NCBI RefSeq assembly: GCF_028623165.1
Contig: NZ_CP117768.1
Location: 5,584,001-5,648,000, forward strand
Origin: Nostoc sp. UHCC 0926
Lineage (GTDB): Bacteria > Cyanobacteriota > Cyanobacteriia > Cyanobacteriales > Nostocaceae
Direction: 5' to 3'
DNA length: 64,000 bases
In this document: one piece after another, positions 18,083 to 28,036 of the stretch
Position numbering within the stretch: position 1 is the stretch's first letter
How the letters are laid out: each line of letters starts with the position of its first letter
Translations under genes and position numbers: made by a program
Notes under the pieces: model-generated
Databases searched by the model: none
The model's input: only the letters and a program-made list of their open reading frames with translations
Told to the model about the DNA's origin: nothing

Positions 18083-20311
18083 ATGTTGGAAAAATCTATG
18101 GAATCTAGAGAATCTATTGATTTAGACCTTAGTCGTTACTTATTGATCTTGAAACGATGGTGGCTACCTGCTACTGCAATATTTGCAGCTACAGTTATGC
18201 TCAGTGCTATAGCTACACAATTTATGAAGCCATCCTATGAAGCTGAAGGAAAACTGTTATTTAGAATTCCTTCTTTTAAAGTAGTAGGATCTAATCTTTT
18301 GCCTAGTAACGGTGAAGGAGGAGATGCAGGAGATTTAAAATCCCTACTAGCAACTCAAAATCCTATAAACACTCAAATTGAAGTTATTTCTTCACCTACT
18401 TTATTGCAGCAAGTAATAGACAAACTACGACTTAAAGACCAAGAAGGTAAACCTCTGGAAGTAGAAAAACTACGAAAATCTGTGGTCATGAAAATTGTTG
18501 GCGGCACAGATGTATTACGAGTTAGCTATACCAGCCGTGACCCCGAACAATCAGCGGCAGTGGTCAACACAATCATGAGGCTTTATTTAGAAAATGATAT
18601 TCTAACAAATCGCTCTGAGGCAGCAGCAACTCGTCAATTTATTGCCAAGCAGCTTCCTAAAACTCAAGAGGCTGTTAATAATGCAGAAGTAGCACTACGT
18701 ATATTTAAACAGAAGCATCAGATAGCAGATCTATCAGAGGAGACAAAGTCAGCCGTTACGACTATTGGAAATCTAGACAATGAGATGGATACTGTTAAGG
18801 CTCAACTGGATGAGGTAAACGCCCAAACCAGTGAACTGCGCCAGAAAGTAGAGCTAAATTCTCAGCAAGCGATCGCTGTGAGTGCCCTCAGTCAGTCACC
18901 TGCAGTGCAGGGAATTCTTACACAACTTCAAGAAACCGACCAACAGCTAGCGATTGAGCGTAGCCGTTTCCTAGATGACAACCCCATAATTATTAACTTA
19001 GAAGCAAAAAAAGCTAGCTTAAAATCTCTCCTGCAACAGCAAATTGGTCAGACTGTTGGCAATCAAACACAAATTCCGCAGAACCTATTGCAGATTGGAG
19101 AACTCAGACAAAACCTGATCGAAAATTTTCTCCAGTCAGAAATACAGCGCTTTGGCTTAATTAAAAGACTTTCCTCTCTAAATAATTCCCGTTCTACCTA
19201 CGAACAGCGAGTGAAAATCATACCCCAGTTAGCACAAAATCAGGGTGAGTTACAACGGAAAGTTGATGTTGCAGAATCCACATATCAAACTCTACTAAAA
19301 AAGGTTCAAGAATTACAGTTAGTTGAGAATACAAATACAGCCAGCTCGCGGATTATTGCTCAGGCTTCAGTTCCCAATAAGCCAGTAGAAGGCAAAAAAA
19401 TTGTCGTTTTAGTGCTAGGAGTGATGTTCGGTTTATTTTTGGCCACGACAACTGTTCTCTTTCTAGGAATGAGAGATAGATCTCTGAAAACACTTAAGGA
19501 AGTCAGAGATGTATTTGGATATACTTTGCTGGGAATTGTTCCTTTGTCTGTTAAAAAAATTGGCTCCCGTTATTCAAATTCAGAATCAGCAATTCAAACA
19601 ATTGCCGTCAGAGATACGCCCCACTCTTTAACGAGCGAAATGTACAGGATGATTCAAGCCAATCTGAAATTCCTGAGTTCAGATAAAGTGCTCAAAACTA
19701 TCGTGGTAACTAGCGCAGTTCCTAAAGAAGGCAAGTCTACAGTTTCAGCTAATTTGGCAGCAGCGATCGCTCAACTAGGACGTAAAGTTTTACTAATTGA
19801 TGCAGATATGCGAGTTCCTTCTCAGCATCATCTCTGGCAACTGACCAATGCAGTTGGTTTGAGCGAGGTTCTTGTAGGTCAGGCTGAATTTGACATTACT
19901 GTATCTAAGGTAATGGATAATCTTGATGTCTTAACTGCTGGAGTTAGACCTCCCAACCCACTTGCTTTGCTTGACTCAAAACGGATGGCATCATTAATTG
20001 AAAATTTCTCATCTCAAAATAACTATGATTTTGTAATTATTGATGCTCCTCCCCTCCTTTTGGCAGCCGATGCTTTGACTTTAAGCCAAATGACTGATGG
20101 GATTTTGTTAGTAGCTAGACCTGGGGTAATTGATTCTAATAGTGCTAACGCTGCTCAAGAGATATTAGAGAGATCCAATTACAACGTCTTAGGTTTAGTC
20201 GTAAATGGAATCATTGATAAAAATGATTCTAGTATTTATTTATATCATGAGCATGAATATTTTAAACCAAGGGAGTTGACAAAAGAACTTAAGGGACTTG
20301 CAAAAAAGTAA
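18083..20311 (+). CDS. Polysaccharide co-polymerase with bacterial tyrosine-kinase domain (Wzc-like)
   Basis: Role: sets chain length of the exopolysaccharide and links the polymerase to the outer-membrane exporter. Domains: Wzz domain with a first membrane helix (about 25-50), a periplasmic coiled-coil stretch (about 190-410), a second helix (about 440-465), and a cytoplasmic BY-kinase domain with Walker A PKEGKST (547), Walker A' LLIDADMR (570) and Walker B FVIIDAPP (650). The C-terminus carries the tyrosine cluster IYLYHEHEYF (716-725) expected for autophosphorylation. Both halves are fused, as in Proteobacteria. No Wzb-type phosphatase gene is in the window. Confidence 0.93.
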   Translation: MLEKSMESRESIDLDLSRYLLILKRWWLPATAIFAATVMLSAIATQFMKPSYEAEGKLLFRIPSFKVVGSNLLPSNGEGGDAGDLKSLLATQNPINTQIEVISSPTLLQQVIDKLRLKDQEGKPLEVEKLRKSVVMKIVGGTDVLRVSYTSRDPEQSAAVVNTIMRLYLENDILTNRSEAAATRQFIAKQLPKTQEAVNNAEVALRIFKQKHQIADLSEETKSAVTTIGNLDNEMDTVKAQLDEVNAQTSELRQKVELNSQQAIAVSALSQSPAVQGILTQLQETDQQLAIERSRFLDDNPIIINLEAKKASLKSLLQQQIGQTVGNQTQIPQNLLQIGELRQNLIENFLQSEIQRFGLIKRLSSLNNSRSTYEQRVKIIPQLAQNQGELQRKVDVAESTYQTLLKKVQELQLVENTNTASSRIIAQASVPNKPVEGKKIVVLVLGVMFGLFLATTTVLFLGMRDRSLKTLKEVRDVFGYTLLGIVPLSVKKIGSRYSNSESAIQTIAVRDTPHSLTSEMYRMIQANLKFLSSDKVLKTIVVTSAVPKEGKSTVSANLAAAIAQLGRKVLLIDADMRVPSQHHLWQLTNAVGLSEVLVGQAEFDITVSKVMDNLDVLTAGVRPPNPLALLDSKRMASLIENFSSQNNYDFVIIDAPPLLLAADALTLSQMTDGILLVARPGVIDSNSANAAQEILERSNYNVLGLVVNGIIDKNDSSIYLYHEHEYFKPRELTKELKGLAKK

Positions 20312-20398
20312 AATCTCCAAAGTTTAGGGGCTACTAAAAGACATATCAATAAACCATTGACTAGAATTTCGTAGTTCCTCTGACCCCAGATTGTTTAT

Positions 20399-21017
20399 CT
20401 CGACTTTATCCAAATCAAATAACGTTGCCTTGTTATTTAACAAAAAGTAAGGATTCAGGTCATACCAAAATGTCTACAATCGTTTCCTGATAACGCCTCC
20501 CGGGGCAGGGCAAACGCATCTAAATTACTCTTGATCACAACGAAGGTTAAAAACCAACGAAAAAATCAGGATTTCGCGTTTGATTATTTTTTAAGCCCCA
20601 AAGCGATCGCCTAAAGTTTTCGCAATAAGCAAGACTTAATGACATTGATTTTAACTCTATTGATAATATACTTTACTTATTGACATGATGCGGCCGCCCT
20701 GCCTCCCGGGGATTAGTCACAATTTGGTATTCTCAATAATAATTACCTAACGCCTATATTTCCGTGGTTTATTGCGACTAAGGGGATGTTAATAAGCCAA
20801 AATAAATTTTGAAACTAGCTCTATGACTGGGTTTCAAACACCTGAATCCTTACGACAAAAATTTTAGCTTGTCACACAAGATTTTTTCCAATGTGACTAA
20901 TTTGGGTGACATTGATAAAGTCATAGTTACAGATGCATGAAGGTTTCAAAGGATAATTAGACACTTTTTATCAGCTTGCCATAGGCATTGCAATTCGGAA
21001 AAATCGATAAAGTCGAG
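20399..21017. repeat. Nested inverted repeats, possible decayed insertion element
   Basis: Outer pair: CTCGACTTTATC at 20399-20410 is inverted exactly at 21006-21017. Inner pair: GTAAGGATTCAGGT at 20447-20460 is inverted exactly as ACCTGAATCCTTAC at 20840-20853. Between them lie two GCCTCCCGGGG motifs. No transposase fragment can be read. This could be one small element inserted into another. Confidence 0.45.
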
Positions 21018-21118
21018 CTAAGGGACTTCCAGAAAATAAATTATCCTACAAGCATCTAGGTAATTGATTTATTGATATCTGTTATGGAAAAACGTAACTT
21101 TTTAAATAGCAATTAACA

Positions 21119-21296
21119 GGACTTAAACATTTTTGAGGAAAAAACAAGCCTCAAACCCCTGCAAAGTAAGGGAAATACACCAAATGCTCAAAAATAGCCA
21201 AAACCCAGATATATCAATAAACCAAGCAAAACTATGTCAAAGTCTATCTGTATATAGGTTTGAGGCTTAATTATTGGGTATTTTTTGTCTAAGTCC
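21119..21296. repeat. 178-bp inverted-repeat element (MITE-like)
   Basis: The ends GGACTTAAACA (21119-21129) and TGTCTAAGTCC (21286-21296) are imperfectly inverted (10 of 11). An inner pair, AAGCCTCAAACC near 21143 and GGTTTGAGGCTT near 21258, is exactly inverted. The ends resemble those of the element at 45618-45820 (GGACTTAGGCA), so the two may belong together. Confidence 0.45.
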
Positions 21297-21712
21297 CATA
21301 AAGAGACTATATCTAATTTGGTTTTACCGCCCCCTCATTTATGCTACAGCATTAAAATCAAGGTTTTATATCAGGTTCGGAATGTGGGTTACAACAACGG
21401 GTTGTAGACAAAAACTTTCTAGAAATCAGGATTTTGCCATACAACCCTATGCCATACTACTATTTACCTAATACCTTTGCCAAAAAGAAAAGTAGGTTTA
21501 ACTTTTGCCGAAACGACCCAAGATAAGTGTGTGCTTGAGTGTTAAGCAAAACATAGAGTCGCAGTACATGCAGATAGGACAGTAAAAATTCCTTCCACAA
21601 AAACCATACAGGGTTTTATTGAATCAGTTTTTTACCTGATGGCAAGAATAGGCACGCATCATCCAGTTTTGTTTTATGTTAATCTTCGTAAATTGGCAAA
21701 GGTCATTGTTCA

Positions 21713-23101
21713 CTAATACCGCATTTCGTATGCCCCTCTATCGGAGGCTGAACCATACACACGAGGGTTGCCTAGAGCATCAGTTTTTAAATTATTCCAT
21801 CTAAAACCCCTATTTATTGCCGGACTCGTCCGTTTCAGTCTAAAGTCACCAATCGAGGGATTAATAAACTGTGGATCTGCCATAATATCATTAGGTCCGA
21901 CAGCATTTAGACGAGAACCATTGTTGTTGTAGAGGTTATAGTTAAAAGTACTGTTGGGACTTTTATTTATTGAGCTTATTGGTCTGTTACGCGCAGAATA
22001 AAGGATGTTATTGACAACTTTGATATCACTTGAATAATTACTCATGATTTGCCCGTAATTAATTACCGGAGTCTGGTTATTCAGATAAGCTGTGTTGTGA
22101 ACAATATCTACATGTTCGCTTTCATAAGTATGAATGCCCGAACCACCATTTTTATATGAGATATTGTTTGCAATCAAAGTACGTCCTTTATACCCAAACC
22201 TTCTGTGACTATCAACAATAATGCCATTACCGTCTTGGAACTTTTTGTTCTGATACCAGGGAATTAACATTTGATTGTTGTGAACCTTGTTTCTGGTCAC
22301 AACCATCTTGTAATTTTGGCTGTTGTCATAATTCCGAGAGGTGATCACCGCAATACCACTACAGGCGAAGACTGAGTACCAAGCATTATTAAACACCTCG
22401 TTATTATCAACTGTCACATAGTCCGATTCCATCACTGAAATACCTCCACCTCCACAATCGTGTATCTTGTTATTCAGAATACGTATATGGTGGGTGAGAC
22501 GATTGTTTTTTCCATCTATGGTAATGCAGTTTCCATTCGTCAGCGGGTTTGATCTGTTATTCTGCTGATTCCGAGCATAACCAAGGGTTATATTGCTATT
22601 GTTCCCTACAACCTCCAGCCCGTTTACCTCAATATATGACGCTCCATTGGAAATCGAAACTCCATGCCATCCATTGCTCTGAAGTTTCGGCCGATGTCCA
22701 GGATATGCTTTATACGTAATCCATGCATTTGCCCTTCCAGAGCGTTTAATATCTAGTACCGTTCCCACTTTGCTTGTATTTTTGTATACTCCGTTCATAA
22801 TGAGTACTGTATCCCCAGGGTCAGTCAGGTTTGCTGCCCTGTCAAGTGTCCTAAACGCGGATGAGGTAGAGAGTCCGCTATTTCTGTCGTTTCCGTTACT
22901 ACTAACATAGTATGTTGTCTTAGTTGAAATAGCACTGATCAGCTTGCGGCTTGGTAGTGGAATTTCCTGAGCAGTGAATGACTGACGAACATCTTTAACT
23001 AAAGACTCTGTTATTCTCTCTCCTGCAACCAGACCTGTTAATGCCCAGGGAAGTACAAGAGATGCGCTCAAACTAAGAAAACCGAAACCATGAATCATCA
23101 T
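21713..23101 (-). CDS. Secreted right-handed beta-helix protein (DUF1565/polysaccharide lyase-like)
   Basis: The 462 residues begin with a hydrophobic segment (about 5-26) that fits a signal peptide. From residue 63 the protein reads YYVSSNGNDRNSGLSTSSAF then a DPGDTVLIMNGVY stretch, the usual start of DUF1565/PL9-type beta-helix proteins. Repeated turns with N-N ladders follow (LNNKIHDCGGGGISV, VDNNEVFNN, VTRNKVHNN, VNNILYSA), and the end (SPAINRG and RGAYE) is typical of the family. It may cut or bind the polysaccharide made by the neighbouring genes, but a lyase catalytic residue cannot be assigned with certainty. It runs opposite to the cluster. Confidence 0.8.
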   Translation of the reverse strand: MMIHGFGFLSLSASLVLPWALTGLVAGERITESLVKDVRQSFTAQEIPLPSRKLISAISTKTTYYVSSNGNDRNSGLSTSSAFRTLDRAANLTDPGDTVLIMNGVYKNTSKVGTVLDIKRSGRANAWITYKAYPGHRPKLQSNGWHGVSISNGASYIEVNGLEVVGNNSNITLGYARNQQNNRSNPLTNGNCITIDGKNNRLTHHIRILNNKIHDCGGGGISVMESDYVTVDNNEVFNNAWYSVFACSGIAVITSRNYDNSQNYKMVVTRNKVHNNQMLIPWYQNKKFQDGNGIIVDSHRRFGYKGRTLIANNISYKNGGSGIHTYESEHVDIVHNTAYLNNQTPVINYGQIMSNYSSDIKVVNNILYSARNRPISSINKSPNSTFNYNLYNNNGSRLNAVGPNDIMADPQFINPSIGDFRLKRTSPAINRGFRWNNLKTDALGNPRVYGSASDRGAYEMRY

Positions 23102-24472
23102 AGGGAAAAAATAGGGTATGTTGCAAAAACTGAATCGTCAACGGTCAGTAGCTCTAGCCTTAGTAAATAACTCAATATTGGATCTGGTCGTGTAACTGCC
23201 GTTTGTTAAGTTTATACATGGTTTATTAGGTTACCACCTGAGAATTTCCACGTAAATATGGCTGAAAAGCCTTTTTAGCTCGTTTTCCAAAAACTGGCAC
23301 ATATCTGGTAAAAGTACTGAAGGAAAATTATCAGTATCCAGAGATACCCAATAAATGGACACCAAGCAACTGTACAAATGCCATCATTTCCAATTCGACA
23401 TCATTGTACTGTGTATACGCGGTATCTGTGGTTAAGATAGTATATCTGTCATCAATCAGTTAATTTACTTAAATAATTCTTATGATAATAATAATCAATA
23501 AATGACTGAAATAAAGGCATAGAGTAGAATTATCACCTCTAACTTCTAAAAAATTCTCATTATCATAAAAAATTAGAGTAACTAAAACAAAGTTTGAAAT
23601 AGCCTATCAATGGCAGATTAATAATTTTCAGTGATGACTTTAGGTTTACAGGATTTTTAAGTGAGTAATAGTACCTAAAACTATCCTCAAATGGGGATAG
23701 AAAATACAATTTTTGAGTAAGCGATCCGAAAGGCAAGCCAGTTCTGTACCCTAGTCTTGTCTTCTTTTGTGGTCGAGGCGGCGCGTAGCTTGCTTGTCTG
23801 TAGGAGTACGAGAACGGCTATTCTCAGTAAACCAAAAACTTTTTCTTTGGAATAAGAGACGCTTTGTGTAGCTTGCTTCTCTGCAAGAGTACGGCTCTAT
23901 CATCTATTCTTGCCCTCAAAAGGCAGTACAAGAGTTAATTTAATAGTCCCATTATGAATAAGAAAGTTATTTTTTATAGCAATCCAAATTAAATCTTGAG
24001 AAAATACGGAGATTGATTCTGAATGCAGAATCAATGAGCGTGGGGGATTCAGACCCACTACTACAAAAGTTGACCACAAAACAATAAAATTTGGTGGCGG
24101 ACTTAACCCGTTTATTCATCCACCCTCTTCTGACGGAGACGCTAACGCCTGCCGTAGGATGCCCGAACGCGAACAGCGTCTCCTTTCGGAGAAGAGCTGT
24201 AGGGAGAAGACCGCGCTGCCTCACCAGTCGCACAGAATTCAATTCTGTTAGCGGTAGCGGGGCGTTTAGCCCATTCTGGCTCCTTACTCTTGACTCCTGA
24301 ATTCTTTCTTGTTAAGAGTACGTAGTTATAAACTTTTCAGCTTTTTTCTCTCTCATCAATGATTAAGTAGGGTTATATTAACTCTTGACTATTAAGCTTT
24401 GACTCATAGATAGTGTAATTTGGGGGACGGAGGGGGTTGACCAACGCCCCCAATTCACATCTGTATTTTAAA
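23102..24472. other. 1.4-kb gap with scattered GC-rich repeats
   Basis: No gene is supported. The first 600 bp are AT-rich. From about 23760 there are GC-rich blocks of the GCGTAGCTTGCTT type (23775, 23875), as also seen near 2340 and 45180, and a block at 24136-24204 shared with the pilM-pilN spacer. Promoters for the beta-helix gene must lie near 23102-23250. Confidence 0.5.
24136..24204. repeat. GC-rich hairpin repeat shared with 49907-49974
   Basis: CGCCTGCCGTAGGATGCCCG at 24146-24165 is identical to 49917-49936, and both blocks go on to GAAG(A/G)GCTGTAGGG. The middle differs: this copy has AACGCGAACAGCGTCTCC, with arms that pair with the GAGACGCT at its start. Confidence 0.6.
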
Positions 24473-25951
24473 CTAAAGTCCGATCAAATTCAAAAGACTA
24501 AAGATAACACCTAGAGGTCCAGTTATAGTGCTTATGGTATCGCCAGTCTTAGCTGAACCAGATCGGTTGACTACTACAACATCATTATTACGGAGTATAG
24601 GATTAGTTTGCTCATTAATCCCAGCTGAGAAATCCACTTTTACTATACGTTTAGTGACAGAACCATTAGGGTTAAGGCGAATCAAATCAACAGCATTACT
24701 ACTAGCTCTGGCATCATTAAATCCGCCAGCAGCAAGTATAGCTTGATTTAAAGAGCTATTCGGCTGAACGTCTGTTAAGCCTGGTTTTTTAACTTCGCCT
24801 ACCACACCAACTTGAATGCGTGTAGGAGACAGAGTAGTGGTAGCTAATTGAGTAGCTTCTGCGGGGTTGATTTCAGTAGCCGTCGGAATAACAATTGTAT
24901 CTCCGTCTTGCACAATGATGTCTTGATTGGCGTCACCACTCTGCAATAATTGCCAAAGATTAATATCTATAGCTTGTTCTGAGCCGGATCGTGTAGGTCG
25001 GCGTAGCCTGAGATTACGAACATCAGCCTGTGCTGTAATTCCCCCAGCTAGTTGAATTACCCGCGTCACATTTGGTAGACCAGCGGGATTGGCAGTGCCA
25101 CTGTTAACGGTGTTAGGGGTTGCGTTCCCCTGGGCATCTGTGTTACCTGGGGTGACAAGATAGGAACCGGGACGGTTAACTTCACCAATAATTGTTACTG
25201 TGCGGGGTGTGGTTTGGCTAGCGGCAAAGTTAGCTGCAAACAGATTGCGGGATTCTGCCACGTTGAAGTTGTTTGCTGTTGGGACAACTATGGTGTCTCC
25301 ATCTCGCAAGGTAATATCCTGTGATAATCTGCCTGTTTGAATGAGTTGCTTCAAATTGACACTGACGGCTTGCTCTGAGGAGCGTCCTATTTTACGCCGT
25401 AATTGAACTTGAGTCACATCCGCAGCCAGGGTTACCCCCTGTGCTGTTGTCAATGCAGTTAATACAGTGGGGTATTGTACGCCTGGATTATCTCCCGCGC
25501 CTCCGCTCAAGCTGAGAGTGTAAGCTCCTGGACGTGTCACCTCTCCAGCAACGAAAACATTGATGGGACGAGGCGATAATAAATTGATTGAGATTAAGGG
25601 ACGTTTGAGGAAGCGAGCATATCTTCTAGCAATTTCGTCAGCAGCCTGTTCAGTTGTTAGACCGAGGACTGACACACTGCCAATTAAAGGCAGGTTGATT
25701 GCTCCACCTGGAGGAATTTGGTATTCACCTGTATATTCAGGTACTTCAAATACATTTACACGGATGCGATCGCCGCCTCCTAATGAATAATTAGTATCTA
25801 TTTGTGTTTGTGTGGTTGGTGAAAGTGTAGTTGGTGGTAATGGTTGTCCCTGAGCTAGACTGATACATGGCACAGCGGCATTGACAGCAGTTAACAAAGC
25901 CACACCCACAACTGGCTGAGTTAGGAATTTAAACAAACTTCTGTTAAGCAT
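24473..25951 (-). CDS. Outer-membrane polysaccharide export protein (Wza-like, SLBB domains)
   Basis: Role: forms the outer-membrane channel for exopolysaccharide. A signal peptide (MLNRSLFKF to about SLAQG) leads to a Poly_export domain with GGGDRIRVNVFEVPEYTGEY (about 60-80) and three SLBB domains opened by GEVTRPGAY, GEVNRPGSY and GEVKKPG. The last 20 residues are hydrophobic. I chose ATG 25951 because the signal peptide starts there; a TTG ten codons upstream would add a non-signal stretch. It is separated from the Wzc-like gene by the beta-helix gene and reads the other way, yet probably serves the same export path. Confidence 0.9.
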   Translation of the reverse strand: MLNRSLFKFLTQPVVGVALLTAVNAAVPCISLAQGQPLPPTTLSPTTQTQIDTNYSLGGGDRIRVNVFEVPEYTGEYQIPPGGAINLPLIGSVSVLGLTTEQAADEIARRYARFLKRPLISINLLSPRPINVFVAGEVTRPGAYTLSLSGGAGDNPGVQYPTVLTALTTAQGVTLAADVTQVQLRRKIGRSSEQAVSVNLKQLIQTGRLSQDITLRDGDTIVVPTANNFNVAESRNLFAANFAASQTTPRTVTIIGEVNRPGSYLVTPGNTDAQGNATPNTVNSGTANPAGLPNVTRVIQLAGGITAQADVRNLRLRRPTRSGSEQAIDINLWQLLQSGDANQDIIVQDGDTIVIPTATEINPAEATQLATTTLSPTRIQVGVVGEVKKPGLTDVQPNSSLNQAILAAGGFNDARASSNAVDLIRLNPNGSVTKRIVKVDFSAGINEQTNPILRNNDVVVVNRSGSAKTGDTISTITGPLGVIFSLLNLIGL

Positions 25952-26190
25952 ATTTACTTGAGACTCTGAAACTACGATCAATAATGTACTGTCTAAACAT
26001 TTTTATTTGGACTATACCTAAGTATTCAAGTTCCCCGACACTCTTATTTTCCTCGAAAAGTGTGATTTTCCGGAGGAAATTTGTTGATTGAATTTGAATT
26101 TTTAGTGAAGTTAATTTAAAGTTAACCCTGCTTGATGGATATAGCAATTTTAAACACCTAAAATTTCCTATTTGGCAATAAGCAACAAGA

Positions 26191-27174
26191 CTAATTCAGT
26201 GAGTTATTTTTTGTTTCGATTTGTTGAATAAAGAACTCTTCTAGGGAGTAACGCGACAAGTTCATGGCAATAATTTTCCCCTCCATGAGACGAAGACTGG
26301 CGAGAAAATCATAGTAATCGTCTTGTAGTGTACCTTGCCAGGAACCATCTGGTTCAAATCTGAGAGTAGGTATCCATTTTTTGAGAATTTCCCAGTCACC
26401 ACCTTGGCCTTTGACGTGATATGTGTTTTTTGTGCCTAAGAGTTCATTAAGGGAACCAGAGCAAATTAATTCACCTTGAGCGAGGATGGCAATCCGATCG
26501 CAAATCTGTTCTACTTCACTAAGAATGTGGCTGTTGAAAAAAATCGTCTTCCCAGCGGCTTTTAGCGCCAGGATAATTTCCCGCATTTGGTAGCGTCCCA
26601 CAGGATCAAGACCAGACATCGGTTCATCGAGAAAAACCAAATCTGGCTCGTTAATTAGCGCCTGTGCCATGCCAACACGCTGTAGCATTCCTTTGGAATA
26701 GCGGCGCAGCAGCTTTTTGCGGGCATCGGCTTGGGATAAACCCACTAATTCCAGCAGTTGAGGAATGCGTTGGCGTTGGACACTTTTGGGAATTTGGAAT
26801 AGCCCAGCTGCTAGCTGCAAGAATTCCCAGCCAGTGAGATAGTCATACAAATAGGGATTTTCCGGCAGATAGCCGATATGTTGCTTAACATTGCGATCGC
26901 CTAGTGGCTCACCCAACAATAATCCCCGTCCAGAGGTAGGACGAATAATTCCCAGCAACAATTTTAAAAGGGTGGTTTTACCCGCACCATTTGGCCCCAG
27001 CAACCCAAAGGTTTCCCCTTTGTAAACCGTTAAAGAACAGTTTTTGAGAGATACGACTTTTTGATTTAGCCAAAAACCAGTGCGATAGACTTTTCGCAAC
27101 TCAGAAGTTAGGACTACTGGCGGAGTGTCTGTCGGATTAAGTTGAGAATCAGGGTCATCTGCAACAGACTTCAT
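26191..27174 (-). CDS. ABC transporter ATP-binding protein
   Basis: The 327 residues form one nucleotide-binding domain with Walker A GPNGAGKTT, a Q-loop in LPENPYLYD, the signature YSKGMLQRVGMAQ, Walker B LVFLDEP and the switch His in NSHILSE. The C-terminal 80 residues are the extension common in CcmA/NatA-type exporters. No permease lies next to it in the window, so the partner and cargo are unknown. It precedes hisB and fabI on the same strand with a gap of 150 bp, so it need not be in one operon with them. Confidence 0.9.
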   Translation of the reverse strand: MKSVADDPDSQLNPTDTPPVVLTSELRKVYRTGFWLNQKVVSLKNCSLTVYKGETFGLLGPNGAGKTTLLKLLLGIIRPTSGRGLLLGEPLGDRNVKQHIGYLPENPYLYDYLTGWEFLQLAAGLFQIPKSVQRQRIPQLLELVGLSQADARKKLLRRYSKGMLQRVGMAQALINEPDLVFLDEPMSGLDPVGRYQMREIILALKAAGKTIFFNSHILSEVEQICDRIAILAQGELICSGSLNELLGTKNTYHVKGQGGDWEILKKWIPTLRFEPDGSWQGTLQDDYYDFLASLRLMEGKIIAMNLSRYSLEEFFIQQIETKNNSLN

Positions 27175-27327
27175 CTCGATTAAATCGCTATTTACCAGCT
27201 TGGTATTAATTACAAATTACCCGATAGGCTGATAATAACCATCACCACGCAGTGTGTCAATTATCGCAAACAGAGTAGCTAAATTAATACTATAAATGTC
27301 AGTCCTGGTAAGTAATTCTGGCTAGCT

Positions 27328-27969
27328 TTACAAAACGCCCTTAGAACTGGGAATTACACCAGCCCGACGGTGGTCGATTTCCACTGCCAACCGGGTTGCC
27401 CTCGCAAACGCCTTAAATGTTGCTTCAATAATGTGATGGGAATTAATGCCATCCAGTTGCCGAATATGCAGTGTCATTTGGCTATGGTTCACCAGTGCCA
27501 CAAAGAATTCGCGCACCAGTTGGGTATCATAGGTTCCTACCCGCTGGCTAGGAATTTGCAAGCCGTAGCTAAGGTGAGGACGTCCGGAAAAGTCTAGTGC
27601 TACCTGAACTAAGGCTTCATCCAGTGGTGCAAGAAAATTACCAAAGCGGACAATACCTTTTCTATCGCCCAGTGCTTGGTTCAAAGCTTGCCCTAAGGTG
27701 ATGCCTACGTCTTCGTTGGTGTGGTGGTCATCAATTTCCCAGTCTCCTGTGGCTTGGACATCTATATCAATCAGCCCGTGGGAGGCAATTTGATGCAACA
27801 TATGATCCAAAAACGGAATGCCAGTTGCTGCCGTGCAAGTTCCTCTACCATCCAGATTGATGGTAACTTGCACATCGGTTTCACCAGTGGTGCGTTTAAC
27901 TGTGGCAATCCGAGGGGTTTTAGTTGACTGGTCGTAGTTTGAATTAACTTGGCGATTGGTTGTTTGCAT
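27328..27969 (-). CDS. hisB: Imidazoleglycerol-phosphate dehydratase
   Basis: Catalyses the dehydration of imidazole glycerol phosphate in histidine synthesis. The 213 residues carry the metal-binding motifs [22 protein letters not shown] and [15 protein letters not shown] in the right order, and the length fits the single-function enzyme. It starts with a short N-terminal tail rich in Asn, Thr and Gln. It lies 67 bp behind fabI on the same strand; the spacer has the repeat GAGTTA/AACTCCTAACTCC. Confidence 0.96.
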   Translation of the reverse strand: MQTTNRQVNSNYDQSTKTPRIATVKRTTGETDVQVTINLDGRGTCTAATGIPFLDHMLHQIASHGLIDIDVQATGDWEIDDHHTNEDVGITLGQALNQALGDRKGIVRFGNFLAPLDEALVQVALDFSGRPHLSYGLQIPSQRVGTYDTQLVREFFVALVNHSQMTLHIRQLDGINSHHIIEATFKAFARATRLAVEIDHRRAGVIPSSKGVL

Positions 27970-28036
27970 GGGGAGTGGAAAGAGTTAGAAGTTATGAGTT
28001 ATGAATTTTTAACTCCTAACTCCTCACTTTATCGCG

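Larger units (their letters stand above)
20312..21712. other. 1.4-kb gap filled with repeat-like sequence
   Basis: No gene is supported. The gap holds a nested pair of inverted repeats (20399-21017), two copies of GCCTCCCGGGG (about 20495 and 20701) and a third inverted-repeat element at 21119-21296. It looks like a graveyard of small mobile elements between two convergent genes of the exopolysaccharide region. Confidence 0.5.

Noticed and set aside
20312-21712. Full insertion sequence suspected from the inverted repeats
   Set aside because: No transposase reading frame or fragment can be read on either strand between the repeats.
24040-24110. GTGGGGGATTCAGACCCAC-like stem that recalls part of a tRNA
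   Set aside because: No acceptor stem, D-arm or anticodon arm can be folded around it.
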